Of a stretch of DNA of 12,257 nt, positions 1 through 7,178 are shown piece after piece. The notes beneath the pieces were generated by a model, which did no database searches, had not been told where the DNA came from, and saw nothing but the letters and a program-made list of their open reading frames with translations. Both the position numbers and the translations under genes were made by a program. The stretch is from JAZDEY01 sp043808325 [NCBI: Candidatus Eiseniibacteriota bacterium]. Its GTDB lineage: Bacteria; Arandabacterota; Arandabacteria; Arandabacterales. The stretch spans positions 1 to 12,257 of the forward strand of contig JAZDEY010000067.1 of the NCBI GenBank assembly GCA_043808325.1. The letters run 5' to 3'. Numbering within the stretch: the stretch's first letter is position 1; every line of letters begins with the position of its first letter.

Positions 1-17
1 CTCATGTCCATCCCCAT
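1..17 (-). CDS. Probable start of a divergent gene running off the left edge
   Basis: On the minus strand an ATG at 17-15 is preceded, seven bases upstream, by a strong ribosome binding site GGAGGT (30-25). Two further in-frame ATG codons follow, so the product would begin M-G-M-D-M. Only about five codons are visible, so no function can be proposed. The layout suggests a gene transcribed away from the OmpA-like gene, sharing the AT-rich interval 61-135 as its control region. The alternative reading, a plus-strand gene ending at the TGA 31-33, cannot be excluded because that frame is also open from base 1. The minus-strand reading is preferred because of the well-spaced ribosome binding site. 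Confidence 0.42.
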
Positions 18-73
18 GCCTGCTACCTCCTGAGCGCCGATTCCCACGGCGCCAGGAGCGTATCTGACCAATG

Positions 74-119
74 TTTCGAATACTTTTTATTTCTGAGGCA
101 ACGAACCCCTTTCGAATAC
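74..119. repeat. Two 10-bp direct repeats centred on TTCGAA, upstream of the OmpA-like gene
   Basis: The decamer TTTCGAATAC occurs at 74-83 and again at 110-119, with starts 36 bp apart in the same orientation. Each contains the palindrome TTCGAA and is followed by an AT-rich run with partial further similarity. The pair lies between the two divergent starts and ends 25 bp before the -35 box of the plus-strand promoter. Spacing and position would suit a pair of regulator sites, but the regulator is unknown and chance similarity in AT-rich DNA is possible. Confidence 0.4.
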
Positions 120-144
120 ATTTATTATGAGTCAATGCGGAATC

Positions 145-172
145 TTGACAATCTCGGCCGTGGCGCTATAAT
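145..172 (+). promoter_or_regulatory. Consensus sigma-70-type promoter of the OmpA-like gene
   Basis: A perfect -35 TTGACA (145-150) is separated by 16 bp from a perfect -10 TATAAT (167-172). Transcription would start near 179, giving a leader of about 50 nt before the ATG at 232. The leader ends in the extended ribosome binding site AAAGGAGG (219-226), five bases before the ATG. Both hexamers match the consensus at every position, so strong expression by the housekeeping sigma factor is expected. Confidence 0.85.
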
Positions 173-231
173 GGGACGGGTTGTGACGAGATCCTATCGG
201 CACCGCTAAGGTCTCTCGAAAGGAGGATCAT

Positions 232-1455
232 ATGCGAGGGTTCATGACATTCTTGGCACTTGTAGTGATCTCGGCATTCCTGGCGGCAACATGTCCACCG
301 ACAAGGGCGGGATTTGGGGGTCTCACGGACAAGCTCAAGCAGAAAGCCGGCGAGAAGCTTGACAAGAAAGTGGACCAGGCGCTCGACAAGTCCGAGAGCG
401 ATAGCACCAAGTCCGCCGAGAAACCGGAAGGTCAGGCCCAAGATGCCGCGAGCGAGCCCGCGGGTGGGGCCAAGGGTGGGACGGCTGCTTCGGAGGACAT
501 GGCCCTCTATACTAAGTACGACTTTGTGCCCGGCGATAAGGTGATCTTCTTCGATGACCTTTGGGGCGAAGAAGTCGGAGAGTTCCCCACGCGCTGGAAT
601 CTTGATCAAGGCGTGTTCGAGATCGTGAAGCAAGGCGGCAAGAACTATATAATGTGCACCGACGAGGGTACCATACGCCCCAAGATCGCCCCGGGGCCGC
701 TGCCTGCGAAATACACGGTCGAAATGGAGCTCACCGCCAAGGGGCCGGATTTCAAGGGGCATTGGTTCTATATCCGATGGCTCAACGCGGCGGGTGAGGA
801 AATTGGCGAGTTGAGCATCCAGGATACTGACCACACACGCCTCATAATTGCCGAGAAGGAGCTTGCTAGTAAGCTGCTGGCTGCGCCGCTTTCAATGGGT
901 ATCCACACGATGCGCATCATGGCCACAAAGACCACGATGAAGTGTTATATCGACAACGAGCGCGTGGCCAATGTGCCGGCGATTGAGGGTTTCCAGCCGG
1001 TGGGCTTTCAAGTCCGGATGGATCCATGGAAGGATGAGCCCGATAATCCGATGCTTATCGGCAGTTTCCGCTACGCGGAGGGTGGGAAAACCTTGAAGGA
1101 ACAGCTCGACGAAACCGGCCGCATCGTCACCCATGGAATCCTCTTCGATTCCGGCTCGGCGAGAATCAAGGCGGAGTCCCACAAGACGTTGGCTGATATC
1201 GGCCAGCTTCTGAGCGACATTGCGAATCTGCAGTTATCGATAGAGGGTCACACCGATAGTGACGGAGCGGATGATTACAATCTAAAGCTCTCCCAGGATC
1301 GCGCGAACTCAGTGAAGACCTACCTGGTGGAGACATATAAGATTGATCCCAAGCGGCTCGAGACAAAAGGCTGGGGTGAAGGCAAGTCCATTGACACCAA
1401 CGAGACCCCTGAAGGTAAGGCGAACAACCGTCGTGTCGAACTGGTGAAGATCTAG
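232..1455 (+). CDS. Exported OmpA-family protein with a LamG-like middle domain
   Basis: This 407-residue protein has three parts. Residues 1-26 form a Sec signal peptide: a basic start, a hydrophobic core and a likely cut after T-R-A. There is a Cys at 21 but no proper lipobox, so a lipoprotein is unlikely. Residues 30-88 are a charged Lys/Asp/Ala-rich linker. Residues about 95-285 resemble a jelly-roll (concanavalin/LamG-like) domain with phrases such as GEFPTRW. Residues 295-407 are an OmpA C-terminal domain with FDSGSARI, EGHTDSDG, YNLKLSQDRA and NNRRVEL, the Asp/Arg-bearing pattern that binds diaminopimelate in peptidoglycan. It should tether the outer envelope to the cell wall; the middle domain's ligand is unknown. 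The start at 232 is set by AAAGGAGG and a consensus promoter. The gene appears monocistronic. The family call is firm; the role of the jelly-roll part is inferred. Confidence 0.9.
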   Translation: MRGFMTFLALVVISAFLAATCPPTRAGFGGLTDKLKQKAGEKLDKKVDQALDKSESDSTKSAEKPEGQAQDAASEPAGGAKGGTAASEDMALYTKYDFVPGDKVIFFDDLWGEEVGEFPTRWNLDQGVFEIVKQGGKNYIMCTDEGTIRPKIAPGPLPAKYTVEMELTAKGPDFKGHWFYIRWLNAAGEEIGELSIQDTDHTRLIIAEKELASKLLAAPLSMGIHTMRIMATKTTMKCYIDNERVANVPAIEGFQPVGFQVRMDPWKDEPDNPMLIGSFRYAEGGKTLKEQLDETGRIVTHGILFDSGSARIKAESHKTLADIGQLLSDIANLQLSIEGHTDSDGADDYNLKLSQDRANSVKTYLVETYKIDPKRLETKGWGEGKSIDTNETPEGKANNRRVELVKI

Positions 1456-2076
1456 ACTAGAGCGTGATCAGTGCGCCCCTGAGGCGACCACAGGACGGCA
1501 AAGTCATAGAAGGTGTCCGGCCTTGACTCTCTCGTCAAGCAGGCGGCAACCTTCCATTCCGTCTCCTGAGGTTCGCCGGGCACTGCAAGGATTATGATCC
1601 AGGGTATCTCTGGTCACAGGCCGGTCGCAGAGTATCATCACCTGGGTGATTCCTCCGTCGGTCTGTACATTGAGAATCGCTTTTTGGATCATGTTGATAA
1701 AGGTCTCGACCACCTCGGGCAGCTCAGTGTAAGCCGACGCGAGTATCTTTGTAATTACATCAGGATAATTGAGTGATGATAGTAGCCGTGTGGTCAGCTC
1801 AAGCACCTGGCGTGCATCGTCGACTTCAGCAATTCCATAGTAACTCGTTCCAATGTCGTGCAGGTAGGCAGCCGTAGTGATGGCGATCACATCCCCCTCG
1901 GACAGCCCCAGCCTGCCGCAAAGCCTCTCGGCATGCTCGCCGACCCGGCTGCCGTGGTTGGCGATTCCCGGAGAACGCGCTTGAGCGAGACTGGTAAGGA
2001 GATCGAGATTCTTGAGGCATAGGCTCCGTTGAAGCGGAGGGATCTCACCTAGGATCAGCGACGGGAGATCCTGGCA
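1452..2076 (-). pseudogene. Damaged HD-domain regulator, truncated at its 5' end and frameshifted
   Basis: The minus-strand frame from about 2070 down to 1504 encodes an HD phosphohydrolase-like core. It has a first-His helix (NHGSRVGEHAERLCG), then GLSEGDV and AAYLHDIG, where the HD dyad would bind metal. The residue after HDIG is Thr, not the usual Lys. Upstream of about 2060 the frame reads antisense through ASH-repeat coding sequence, so the true N-terminus is missing; the only start, a TTG at 2100, lies in that foreign part. Near 1610-1620 coding character appears to move by one base. The original frame ends at 1504, but the shifted frame reads a protein-like stretch (PEIPWIIILAVPGEPQE onward) to a stop at 1452-1454, with about two thirds G/C at third positions against about half in the unshifted tail (hand count). 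From loose memory of related receiver-HD proteins, an internal deletion after NYPDVITKI is also possible. Probably an inactive relic of a signalling protein. Confidence 0.6.
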
Positions 2077-2568
2077 TTGGCGAATCTTGGCGGCGGGCAA
2101 TCGGTGATTGTCACTGTGCGGTTCGCGCCGACGGCTGTCGGGACCGAGGCTTGCGTGATTGAGACCGGAGCTTCATGTAGCTCCGTGTCGTGCACCGGGG
2201 TCGGTGAAGCACCTACCGATTGCTTGGTAGTCCCACTTAGTTGGGACTTCGGCGACGTTCTGATCGGACGTGATGCCGACATGATGTTTGTGATCACCAA
2301 CACCGGCGGCGGCGTCCTTACCGGGAATGTCGCCGAATCATGCGTAGACTTCGTCATTATATCGGGCGCCGGCTCATATAGTCTCGCGGCGGGACAGTCA
2401 GACTCGGTCACCGTGCGATTCCAGCCGACCACTATAGGCCCCAAGGCTTGCGTCATAACAACGGGGTCGGTCGCGTGCGGAAACGTAAATCTGACTGGAG
2501 TGGGGAGGACCCCGGCCGGGACCGAGTTTACGACCTGGGGTCGGATCAAATCGCTATTCAAGGATTGA
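2053..2568 (+). pseudogene. C-terminal fragment of an exported ASH-repeat (choice-of-anchor-D-like) protein
   Basis: After an in-frame TAG (2050-2052) the frame is open to the TGA at 2566-2568. It encodes one and a half ASH/HYDIN-type beta-sandwich repeats. The first is cut: it begins at GGGQSVIVTVRFAPTAVGT and ends SCTGVGEAP. The second is complete, from LSWDFGDVLIG through ITNTGGGVLTG, LAAGQSDSVTVRFQPTTIG and VNLTGVG. A short tail, TTWGRIKSLFKD, follows. There is no ATG; a TTG at 2077 has a weak purine-rich site upstream (GGGAGA, 2063-2068) but would start inside a beta strand. Such repeats normally occur in long secreted or surface proteins with a signal peptide, so this is best read as the 3' remnant of a larger gene whose front was lost at the junction near 2053-2076. 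A fragment made by assembly error is the main alternative. Confidence 0.65.
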
Positions 2569-2989
2569 GATAGTGAAGTAGTCAGTTTCGAAGGCACTCG
2601 GGGCAACGCGACCGAGGGCCAATCCATGCGATGTTGGGCTCTCTGTCGGGCTGTCGCAGATCGTCTGTTCCCGTTCCCTTGATGCGCGGACGTTGCCGCA
2701 TGAAGCACTGCCCCTCAGCAATCATTGATCCCAATCAGCCTCGACCTTCAAAGCCGCGCTTCTCCAATCTCCGGCCACATTTTTGAGATAAAGTGCCGCC
2801 TAGCCAGAGACGAATAGATACTATCGAGGGACATTTCCCTATGTAGATGTGACGCTACGGGGAGATGGATCCGATGGTGTAAGTCAAAGCGGTCTCTCTT
2901 GTCTACACCGATACTGTTTGCTGGCCGGCCGCTTCGGCCATCAAACAAACAACATTGCTCAGCGGGACCGACAACTGGCGGGGGAAACC
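2569..2989. other. Intergenic stretch without a convincing gene
   Basis: I see no credible coding sequence, RNA gene or repeat here. A weak GC hairpin (CTCGG 2597-2601 with CCGAG 2612-2616, 10-base loop) follows the ASH fragment but has no T-run. Just before the next gene, TGGCCG (2922-2927) pairs with CGGCCA (2935-2940) over a 7-base loop, and GGTGTA (2876-2881) pairs with TACACC (2904-2909). These could form leader structure. No convincing -35/-10 pair was found, so the promoter of the receiver-ATPase gene remains unlocated. The reading frame of that gene is open back to a GTG at 2849, but nothing in 2849-2989 looks like conserved protein. Confidence 0.4.
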
Positions 2990-5197
2990 ATGGACAGGGC
3001 TGACGGCAACTCGAAGCGTTCGATTCTGTGCATCGACGACGACAAGATAACCCTCAAAGTTACGGAGCGGATTCTCGGCACAGCCGGCTATGCCGTCACT
3101 GCCACGGACAATCCGCTGTCAGGGCTGGAGCTTGCCAAGACCATCAAGCCCGATCTGATCCTTCTGGATATCGTGATGCCTGAGATGGACGGCTATCAGG
3201 TGTGTGCGAAGCTCCGTCGATGTGCCGAGACTTCTTCCATACCGGTCGTGTTCCTTACAGCCTCAGCCGGAGAGCAGGACAAAGCCAAGGCGTTCTCTCT
3301 CGGTGCCCTGGACTACCTGGTGAAGCCTGTCAAGGGGGACATGCTGCTGCAGAGGGTGCTCTCGTACTTGCAGAGAACCGGTGTGTGGAAGGAGATGGAC
3401 GAGGCCTCCGTGCACTGGTCTGAGGGAATCCAGGCGGCGGACTTCATCCAATTCAGGGAGTTTCTCTCACAGCGATTGAACCTTGATCCTGGAACCAACT
3501 ATAAGCTTTCCGGCGTCGTGTGTTCAGAACTTTATTCGGTGTGCCAGGACATAGGGATCGGGCCCAGGGCCATGGCGCAGAACATCGCAGAGTTCCTCAA
3601 GGTCCCGTACGTCTGCAACATCGATCCCAATGACATTCAGCTCGGGGTGCTTCCCATATCCTTCTCGCAATCCAACAACATCGTGGCGATAGCCAACGCA
3701 TCGATCACCAAGGCCTACGTGGTCAGCAATCCCTTCGATCTCGACCTCTTGGACTTGTTGAGGAAATTCGCCTATGTCGATGACAACTCGGAGCTTATGG
3801 TGACCGAGCCGGCGACCATCGAAGCCCTGTTCGTCGAGCCTCCGACGCCCGACGTCAAGGTGATCCCAGCTGAACGCGAGAAGCCCGACATCATGAGGGC
3901 ACGCATCAGAGTGGGGTCGGGGCCGGCAATTGAGATCCAATCCAAGCGGCCGGACTCCGAGACCATCGAGTATCCAGTGATTCAGATCTGCAACAGCATT
4001 CTGCAGATGGCGGTCACCGAGCACGCCAGCGACATCCACATCGAGCCCAAGGAAACCAGCGCTGTCGTTAGACTCAGGATCGACGGCGACATGCGGGATG
4101 CCATGACCCTAAAGAAGACCACGGCGATGAAACTGGTCTCGCGCTTGAAGCTCCTCGGCGATCTTGATATCGCGGAGAAGCGAAGGCCGCAGGACGGCGC
4201 TTTCGCGGCCATCGTTGGAGGACGGACCTTTAATCTCCGGCTTTCGACCACCTATACCCCCAACGGCGAGAGCATAGCCCTCAGGTTGCTAGAACCCTAC
4301 ACCGAGGCCAAGGATCTTGGGGAACTGGGCATGGCGGACGCACAGGCCAAGAGCGTCCTGAACCTGCTTACCCGGAACCAGGGAGTGATTCTGGTTGTGG
4401 GACCCACGGGGTCGGGAAAGACTACGACCGTGTATAGCGTCCTCCACGAGCTCGACAACAAGATGCTCAGTGTGATGTCGGTCGAGGATCCGGTCGAATA
4501 CCGCATCCCATTCGTCAACCAACATCAGGTCAACGAGAAGGCAGGGGTTACATTCGAGTCCCTGCTGAAGACCGCTGTCCGACAGGATCCTGACGTTCTT
4601 TTCATGGGCGAGATCAGAGACAATTACTCGGCAAAGGTTGCACTTGATTTTTCGAGTACCGGGCATCTTACCATAACGACTCTTCATACAGCCAACGCGA
4701 CCACCGCGCTCTTCCGCCTGGAGAGGCTTGGTGTAGACAGAGGAGACATGGCGGACAGCATCGCCGCGATCGTCGCCCAAACACTTGTGAGGAAGCTCTG
4801 TCCCCACTGCAAAGAGGTGACCGCCATATCGGATGATGAGAGGGAGCTGCTGCGGCGCTACACCGACGATATCCCTGCGAAGGTAGCCCATGCTGTCGGC
4901 TGTCAGAACTGCGATTACACGGGGTTCCGCGGGCGCATGGGAGTCTACGAAGTGATCGAATTTGATCCCGAGATCGCCGAAATGGTTCGTGCCGGCGTAT
5001 CCGTTCAGGAAATCCGTTCCCGCCTCGGCGCAAGAGGGCACCGGTTGATGGGCGACCACGCGCTCTCCAAAGTCAGGGACTTCACCCTGACCGTGCGGGA
5101 CGTCAGCGAGCAGGTGCTCACCCGGGATTCAGGATCAGGCGAGCGGAAGGCCGATGCCGAGGCTGAGCAACCGACAATGATCTGCCCGACCAAGTAG
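2990..5197 (+). CDS. Response-regulator receiver fused to a PilB/GspE-type assembly ATPase
   Basis: With the ATG at 2990 (purine-rich GGGGGA just upstream) the protein has 735 residues; the GTG at 2849 would add 47 residues of non-domain sequence. Residues 11-128 are a complete receiver: acidic D16/D17, phospho-acceptor D60 in LLDIVMPEMDG, T90 and K112 in VKP. Residues about 150-285 resemble a diverged GspE/MshE N-terminal domain (FLKVPYVCNID, then IVAIANA and NPFDLDLLDLL). Residues 325-700 are the secretion ATPase: GPTGSGKTTT Walker A (471-480), Asp box with E499/D500, Walker B-type DPDVLFMGEIRD (533-544), His box TGHLTITTLHT (558-567), and a zinc tetracysteine C604/C607/C638/C641. All catalytic motifs are present, so it should be an active hexameric cytoplasmic motor for type IV pilus extension or type II secretion, controlled by phosphorylation. 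The last 25 residues are low-complexity. No pilin, platform protein or kinase gene is visible nearby. Confidence 0.92.
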   Translation: MDRADGNSKRSILCIDDDKITLKVTERILGTAGYAVTATDNPLSGLELAKTIKPDLILLDIVMPEMDGYQVCAKLRRCAETSSIPVVFLTASAGEQDKAKAFSLGALDYLVKPVKGDMLLQRVLSYLQRTGVWKEMDEASVHWSEGIQAADFIQFREFLSQRLNLDPGTNYKLSGVVCSELYSVCQDIGIGPRAMAQNIAEFLKVPYVCNIDPNDIQLGVLPISFSQSNNIVAIANASITKAYVVSNPFDLDLLDLLRKFAYVDDNSELMVTEPATIEALFVEPPTPDVKVIPAEREKPDIMRARIRVGSGPAIEIQSKRPDSETIEYPVIQICNSILQMAVTEHASDIHIEPKETSAVVRLRIDGDMRDAMTLKKTTAMKLVSRLKLLGDLDIAEKRRPQDGAFAAIVGGRTFNLRLSTTYTPNGESIALRLLEPYTEAKDLGELGMADAQAKSVLNLLTRNQGVILVVGPTGSGKTTTVYSVLHELDNKMLSVMSVEDPVEYRIPFVNQHQVNEKAGVTFESLLKTAVRQDPDVLFMGEIRDNYSAKVALDFSSTGHLTITTLHTANATTALFRLERLGVDRGDMADSIAAIVAQTLVRKLCPHCKEVTAISDDERELLRRYTDDIPAKVAHAVGCQNCDYTGFRGRMGVYEVIEFDPEIAEMVRAGVSVQEIRSRLGARGHRLMGDHALSKVRDFTLTVRDVSEQVLTRDSGSGERKADAEAEQPTMICPTK

Positions 5198-5219
5198 ACC
5201 CGACCCGGATCCAAAGCGG

Positions 5220-5249
5220 TTGACTTTTCGGGGTTCGACTCCATATAGT
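5220..5249 (+). promoter_or_regulatory. Near-consensus promoter of the C1/methionine operon
   Basis: A -35 TTGACT (5220-5225) and a -10 TATAGT (5244-5249), each matching 5 of 6 consensus bases, are 18 bp apart. Transcription would begin near 5256. This leaves only about 20 nt before the ATG at 5275 and about 40 nt before the AGGAGG-positioned codon at 5296. There is no room for a SAM or cobalamin riboswitch, so control at this promoter would have to be transcriptional. Confidence 0.65.
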
Positions 5250-5274
5250 TGCTCTATGTCCACATCCACTTCGG

Positions 5275-7140
5275 ATGGCATCAGGAGGCTACGCCATAGG
5301 CAAGAAACTCATTGAGCTCGTTCGTGAGCGGGTGTTGCTGTGCGATGGCGGCATGGGGACGATGCTCTACAGTAAGGGAGTCTACCTCAACTCATGTTTT
5401 GATGAGCTGAATCTCACTAACCCCGAGCTTGTCGAAGAGGTTCACCGCGAGTACATCCTGGCCGGTGCAGACATAATTGAAACAAATACCTTCGGTGCCA
5501 ACCGCTTCAAGCTGAAAGGCTTCGGGCTCGACACCAGAGTTGCCGAGATCAACCGTGCGGGTGCGCTTATCGCGCGGAAGGCCGCGGGCCAGGGGGGGGC
5601 ACTGGTCGCCGGGTCCATGGGGCCCCTCGGTGTCAAGATCGAGCCCTGGGGCCACGTGTCGGTGAATGAGGCGGAGCAAGCGTTTAAAGAACAAGCCGGG
5701 GCGTTGCTCGAAGGCGGGGTCGATTTCTTTATCCTCGAAACTTTTTCCGACATAAATGAGATCCACCAAGCGATCAAAGCTATCCGGGATCTCGATCGGG
5801 AGGCAGTGGTCGTTGCCCAGATGACCATTGAGGAGGATGGAAACAGCCTTTACGGCACGACCCCTGACGTCTTCACAAGAAAGCTGGCTGAATGGGGCGC
5901 CGATGTGATCGGAGTGAACTGCAGCGTCGGGCCTGCTCATATGCATCAGTGTATAGCGAAGATGGCCGAAGTCACCGACCTTCCTCTTTCGGCCATGCCG
6001 AACGCAGGTATGCCGCGGGAGGTGGACGGAAGGAACCTTTATCTATGTTCGCCCGAGTACATGGGGGAATATGCCAAACGGTTCATCCTGACCGGGGTTA
6101 GAATAGTTGGCGGGTGCTGCGGAACCACCCCTGCTCACATAAGGCAGATGAGGGCGGCCATCAAAGCGCTCCAGCCGCCTCGAAGAACGGCAGTTCAGGT
6201 CTCGGCCCCTCCTGAGGAGACCGACGAGGCCAAGATGATTCCGCTCAGAGAGAAATCCGCGATGGCCAGGAAATTGGCCGATGGCAAGTTTGTCGTTAGC
6301 GTCGAACTGGTTCCGCCCCGAGGGCATGATCCGTCCAAGGCCCTTGATGTGGCGCGCATGCTCGCCGGCCGCCAGATCGATTGCGTTAACATCCCTGACG
6401 GTCCCCGGGCGAGCGCCCGGATGAGCTCGATGGTCCTGGCCACAATCGTCCTGGCTAAGACTGGAATGGAACCCATCCTTCATTATACGTGCCGTGACCG
6501 AAACTTGTTGGGCATGCAATCCGACCTGCTTGGCATGTACGCCCAGGGGATAAGGAACGTTCTTATCATAACCGGCGATCCGCCCAAGCTCGGTGACTAC
6601 CCCGATGCGACCGCGATCTTTGACGTCGATTCGGTCGGGCTGACGGGGGTGGTCAGTCTTATGAACAAGGGTATGGACATTGGAGGGAGACGGCTCTCCG
6701 CGCCTACCGGATTCCATATTGGGGTGGGCGCCAATCCCGGAGCCCTGAATCTGGAGCACGAGATCTCTCGGTTCGAGGCAAAGGTCAATGCTGGGGCCGA
6801 GTTTGGCATTACTCAGCCGGTGTTTGATCCTAGGCTTCTCGAGGGTTTTCTGCAACGGATCGCCCAATGTCGGATTCCCATATTGGCAGGAATCTGGCCC
6901 CTCTTCAGCTTCCGTAATGCTGAATTCATGCAGAATGAAGTTCCGGGCGCATCTGTTCCGGCGGAGATAGTGGAGAGAATGAGAAAGGCGCAGGATATCG
7001 GCCCGGAGATGGCAAGACGGGAAGGGGTAGCTATTGCCGGGGAGACCCTGGTAGCCATAAAGGGGATGGTCCAGGGCGTTCAAGTAAGCCCTCCTATGGG
7101 TAAGTACGAATGGGCTCTTGAGATTCTGGAGGCCCTGTGA
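5275..7140 (+). CDS. Bifunctional homocysteine S-methyltransferase / methylenetetrahydrofolate reductase
   Basis: This 621-residue protein matches the YitJ-type two-domain layout. Residues 17-300 are a homocysteine methyltransferase barrel: LLCDGGMGTML, ETNTFGAN and the three zinc/homocysteine cysteines C216 (GVNCSVGP) and C281/C282 (GGCCGTTP). Residues 335-621 are a MetF-like flavin-dependent reductase: VELVPPRG with the expected catalytic Glu (E344), HYTCRDRN, ITGDPPK, GVGANPGA and FGITQPVFD. The reductase would make 5-methyl-THF from methylene-THF; the first domain methylates homocysteine to methionine. The first legal start, ATG 5275, is reported, but it has no ribosome binding site. A perfect AGGAGG (5283-5288) inside this frame points instead to an ATA codon at 5296, giving 614 residues. 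A methyl-THF:corrinoid methyltransferase gene follows 38 bp downstream, probably in the same operon, suggesting the methyl donor may arrive on a corrinoid protein. Confidence 0.93.
   Translation: MASGGYAIGKKLIELVRERVLLCDGGMGTMLYSKGVYLNSCFDELNLTNPELVEEVHREYILAGADIIETNTFGANRFKLKGFGLDTRVAEINRAGALIARKAAGQGGALVAGSMGPLGVKIEPWGHVSVNEAEQAFKEQAGALLEGGVDFFILETFSDINEIHQAIKAIRDLDREAVVVAQMTIEEDGNSLYGTTPDVFTRKLAEWGADVIGVNCSVGPAHMHQCIAKMAEVTDLPLSAMPNAGMPREVDGRNLYLCSPEYMGEYAKRFILTGVRIVGGCCGTTPAHIRQMRAAIKALQPPRRTAVQVSAPPEETDEAKMIPLREKSAMARKLADGKFVVSVELVPPRGHDPSKALDVARMLAGRQIDCVNIPDGPRASARMSSMVLATIVLAKTGMEPILHYTCRDRNLLGMQSDLLGMYAQGIRNVLIITGDPPKLGDYPDATAIFDVDSVGLTGVVSLMNKGMDIGGRRLSAPTGFHIGVGANPGALNLEHEISRFEAKVNAGAEFGITQPVFDPRLLEGFLQRIAQCRIPILAGIWPLFSFRNAEFMQNEVPGASVPAEIVERMRKAQDIGPEMARREGVAIAGETLVAIKGMVQGVQVSPPMGKYEWALEILEAL
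5283..5288 (+). promoter_or_regulatory. Strong ribosome binding site that points to an ATA start codon
   Basis: AGGAGG at 5283-5288 is followed by seven bases and then ATA (5296-5298), which is in frame with the methyltransferase-reductase gene as its codon 8. The upstream ATG at 5275 has no such site, and no ATG, GTG or TTG lies in frame at a workable distance downstream. Either translation starts at a rare AUA, an ancestral ATG mutated to ATA, or this base is a sequencing error. Confidence 0.5.
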
Positions 7141-7178
7141 AGTGCATCTCAAAGCGTCCATAGCGATGGGGTGAAGGC

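Noticed and set aside
34-52. GCGCCG / CGGCGC hairpin as a terminator
   Set aside because: The stem is perfect over 6 bp with a 7-base loop, but no T-run follows on either strand and it lies next to the proposed divergent start.
2055-2708. 217-codon minus-strand frame
   Set aside because: It is antisense to the ASH fragment, and its Pro/Thr/Val-rich sequence mirrors the repeats on the other strand.
2876-2940. Riboswitch-like leader ahead of the receiver-ATPase gene
   Set aside because: Two short stems exist, but none of the conserved bases of c-di-GMP or other known riboswitches were recognised.
2849-2989. GTG at 2849 as the start of the receiver-ATPase
   Set aside because: It would add 47 residues without domain character, whereas the ATG at 2990 has a purine-rich site and lies just before the first receiver strand.
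4289-5059. 256-codon minus-strand frame
   Set aside because: Antisense to the ATPase domain with all motifs intact; no ribosome binding site or recognisable domain.
5256-5315. 19-codon leader peptide ORF starting at ATG 5256 ahead of the C1 operon
   Set aside because: No ribosome binding site, begins at the predicted transcription start, and shows no run of regulatory codons such as Met.
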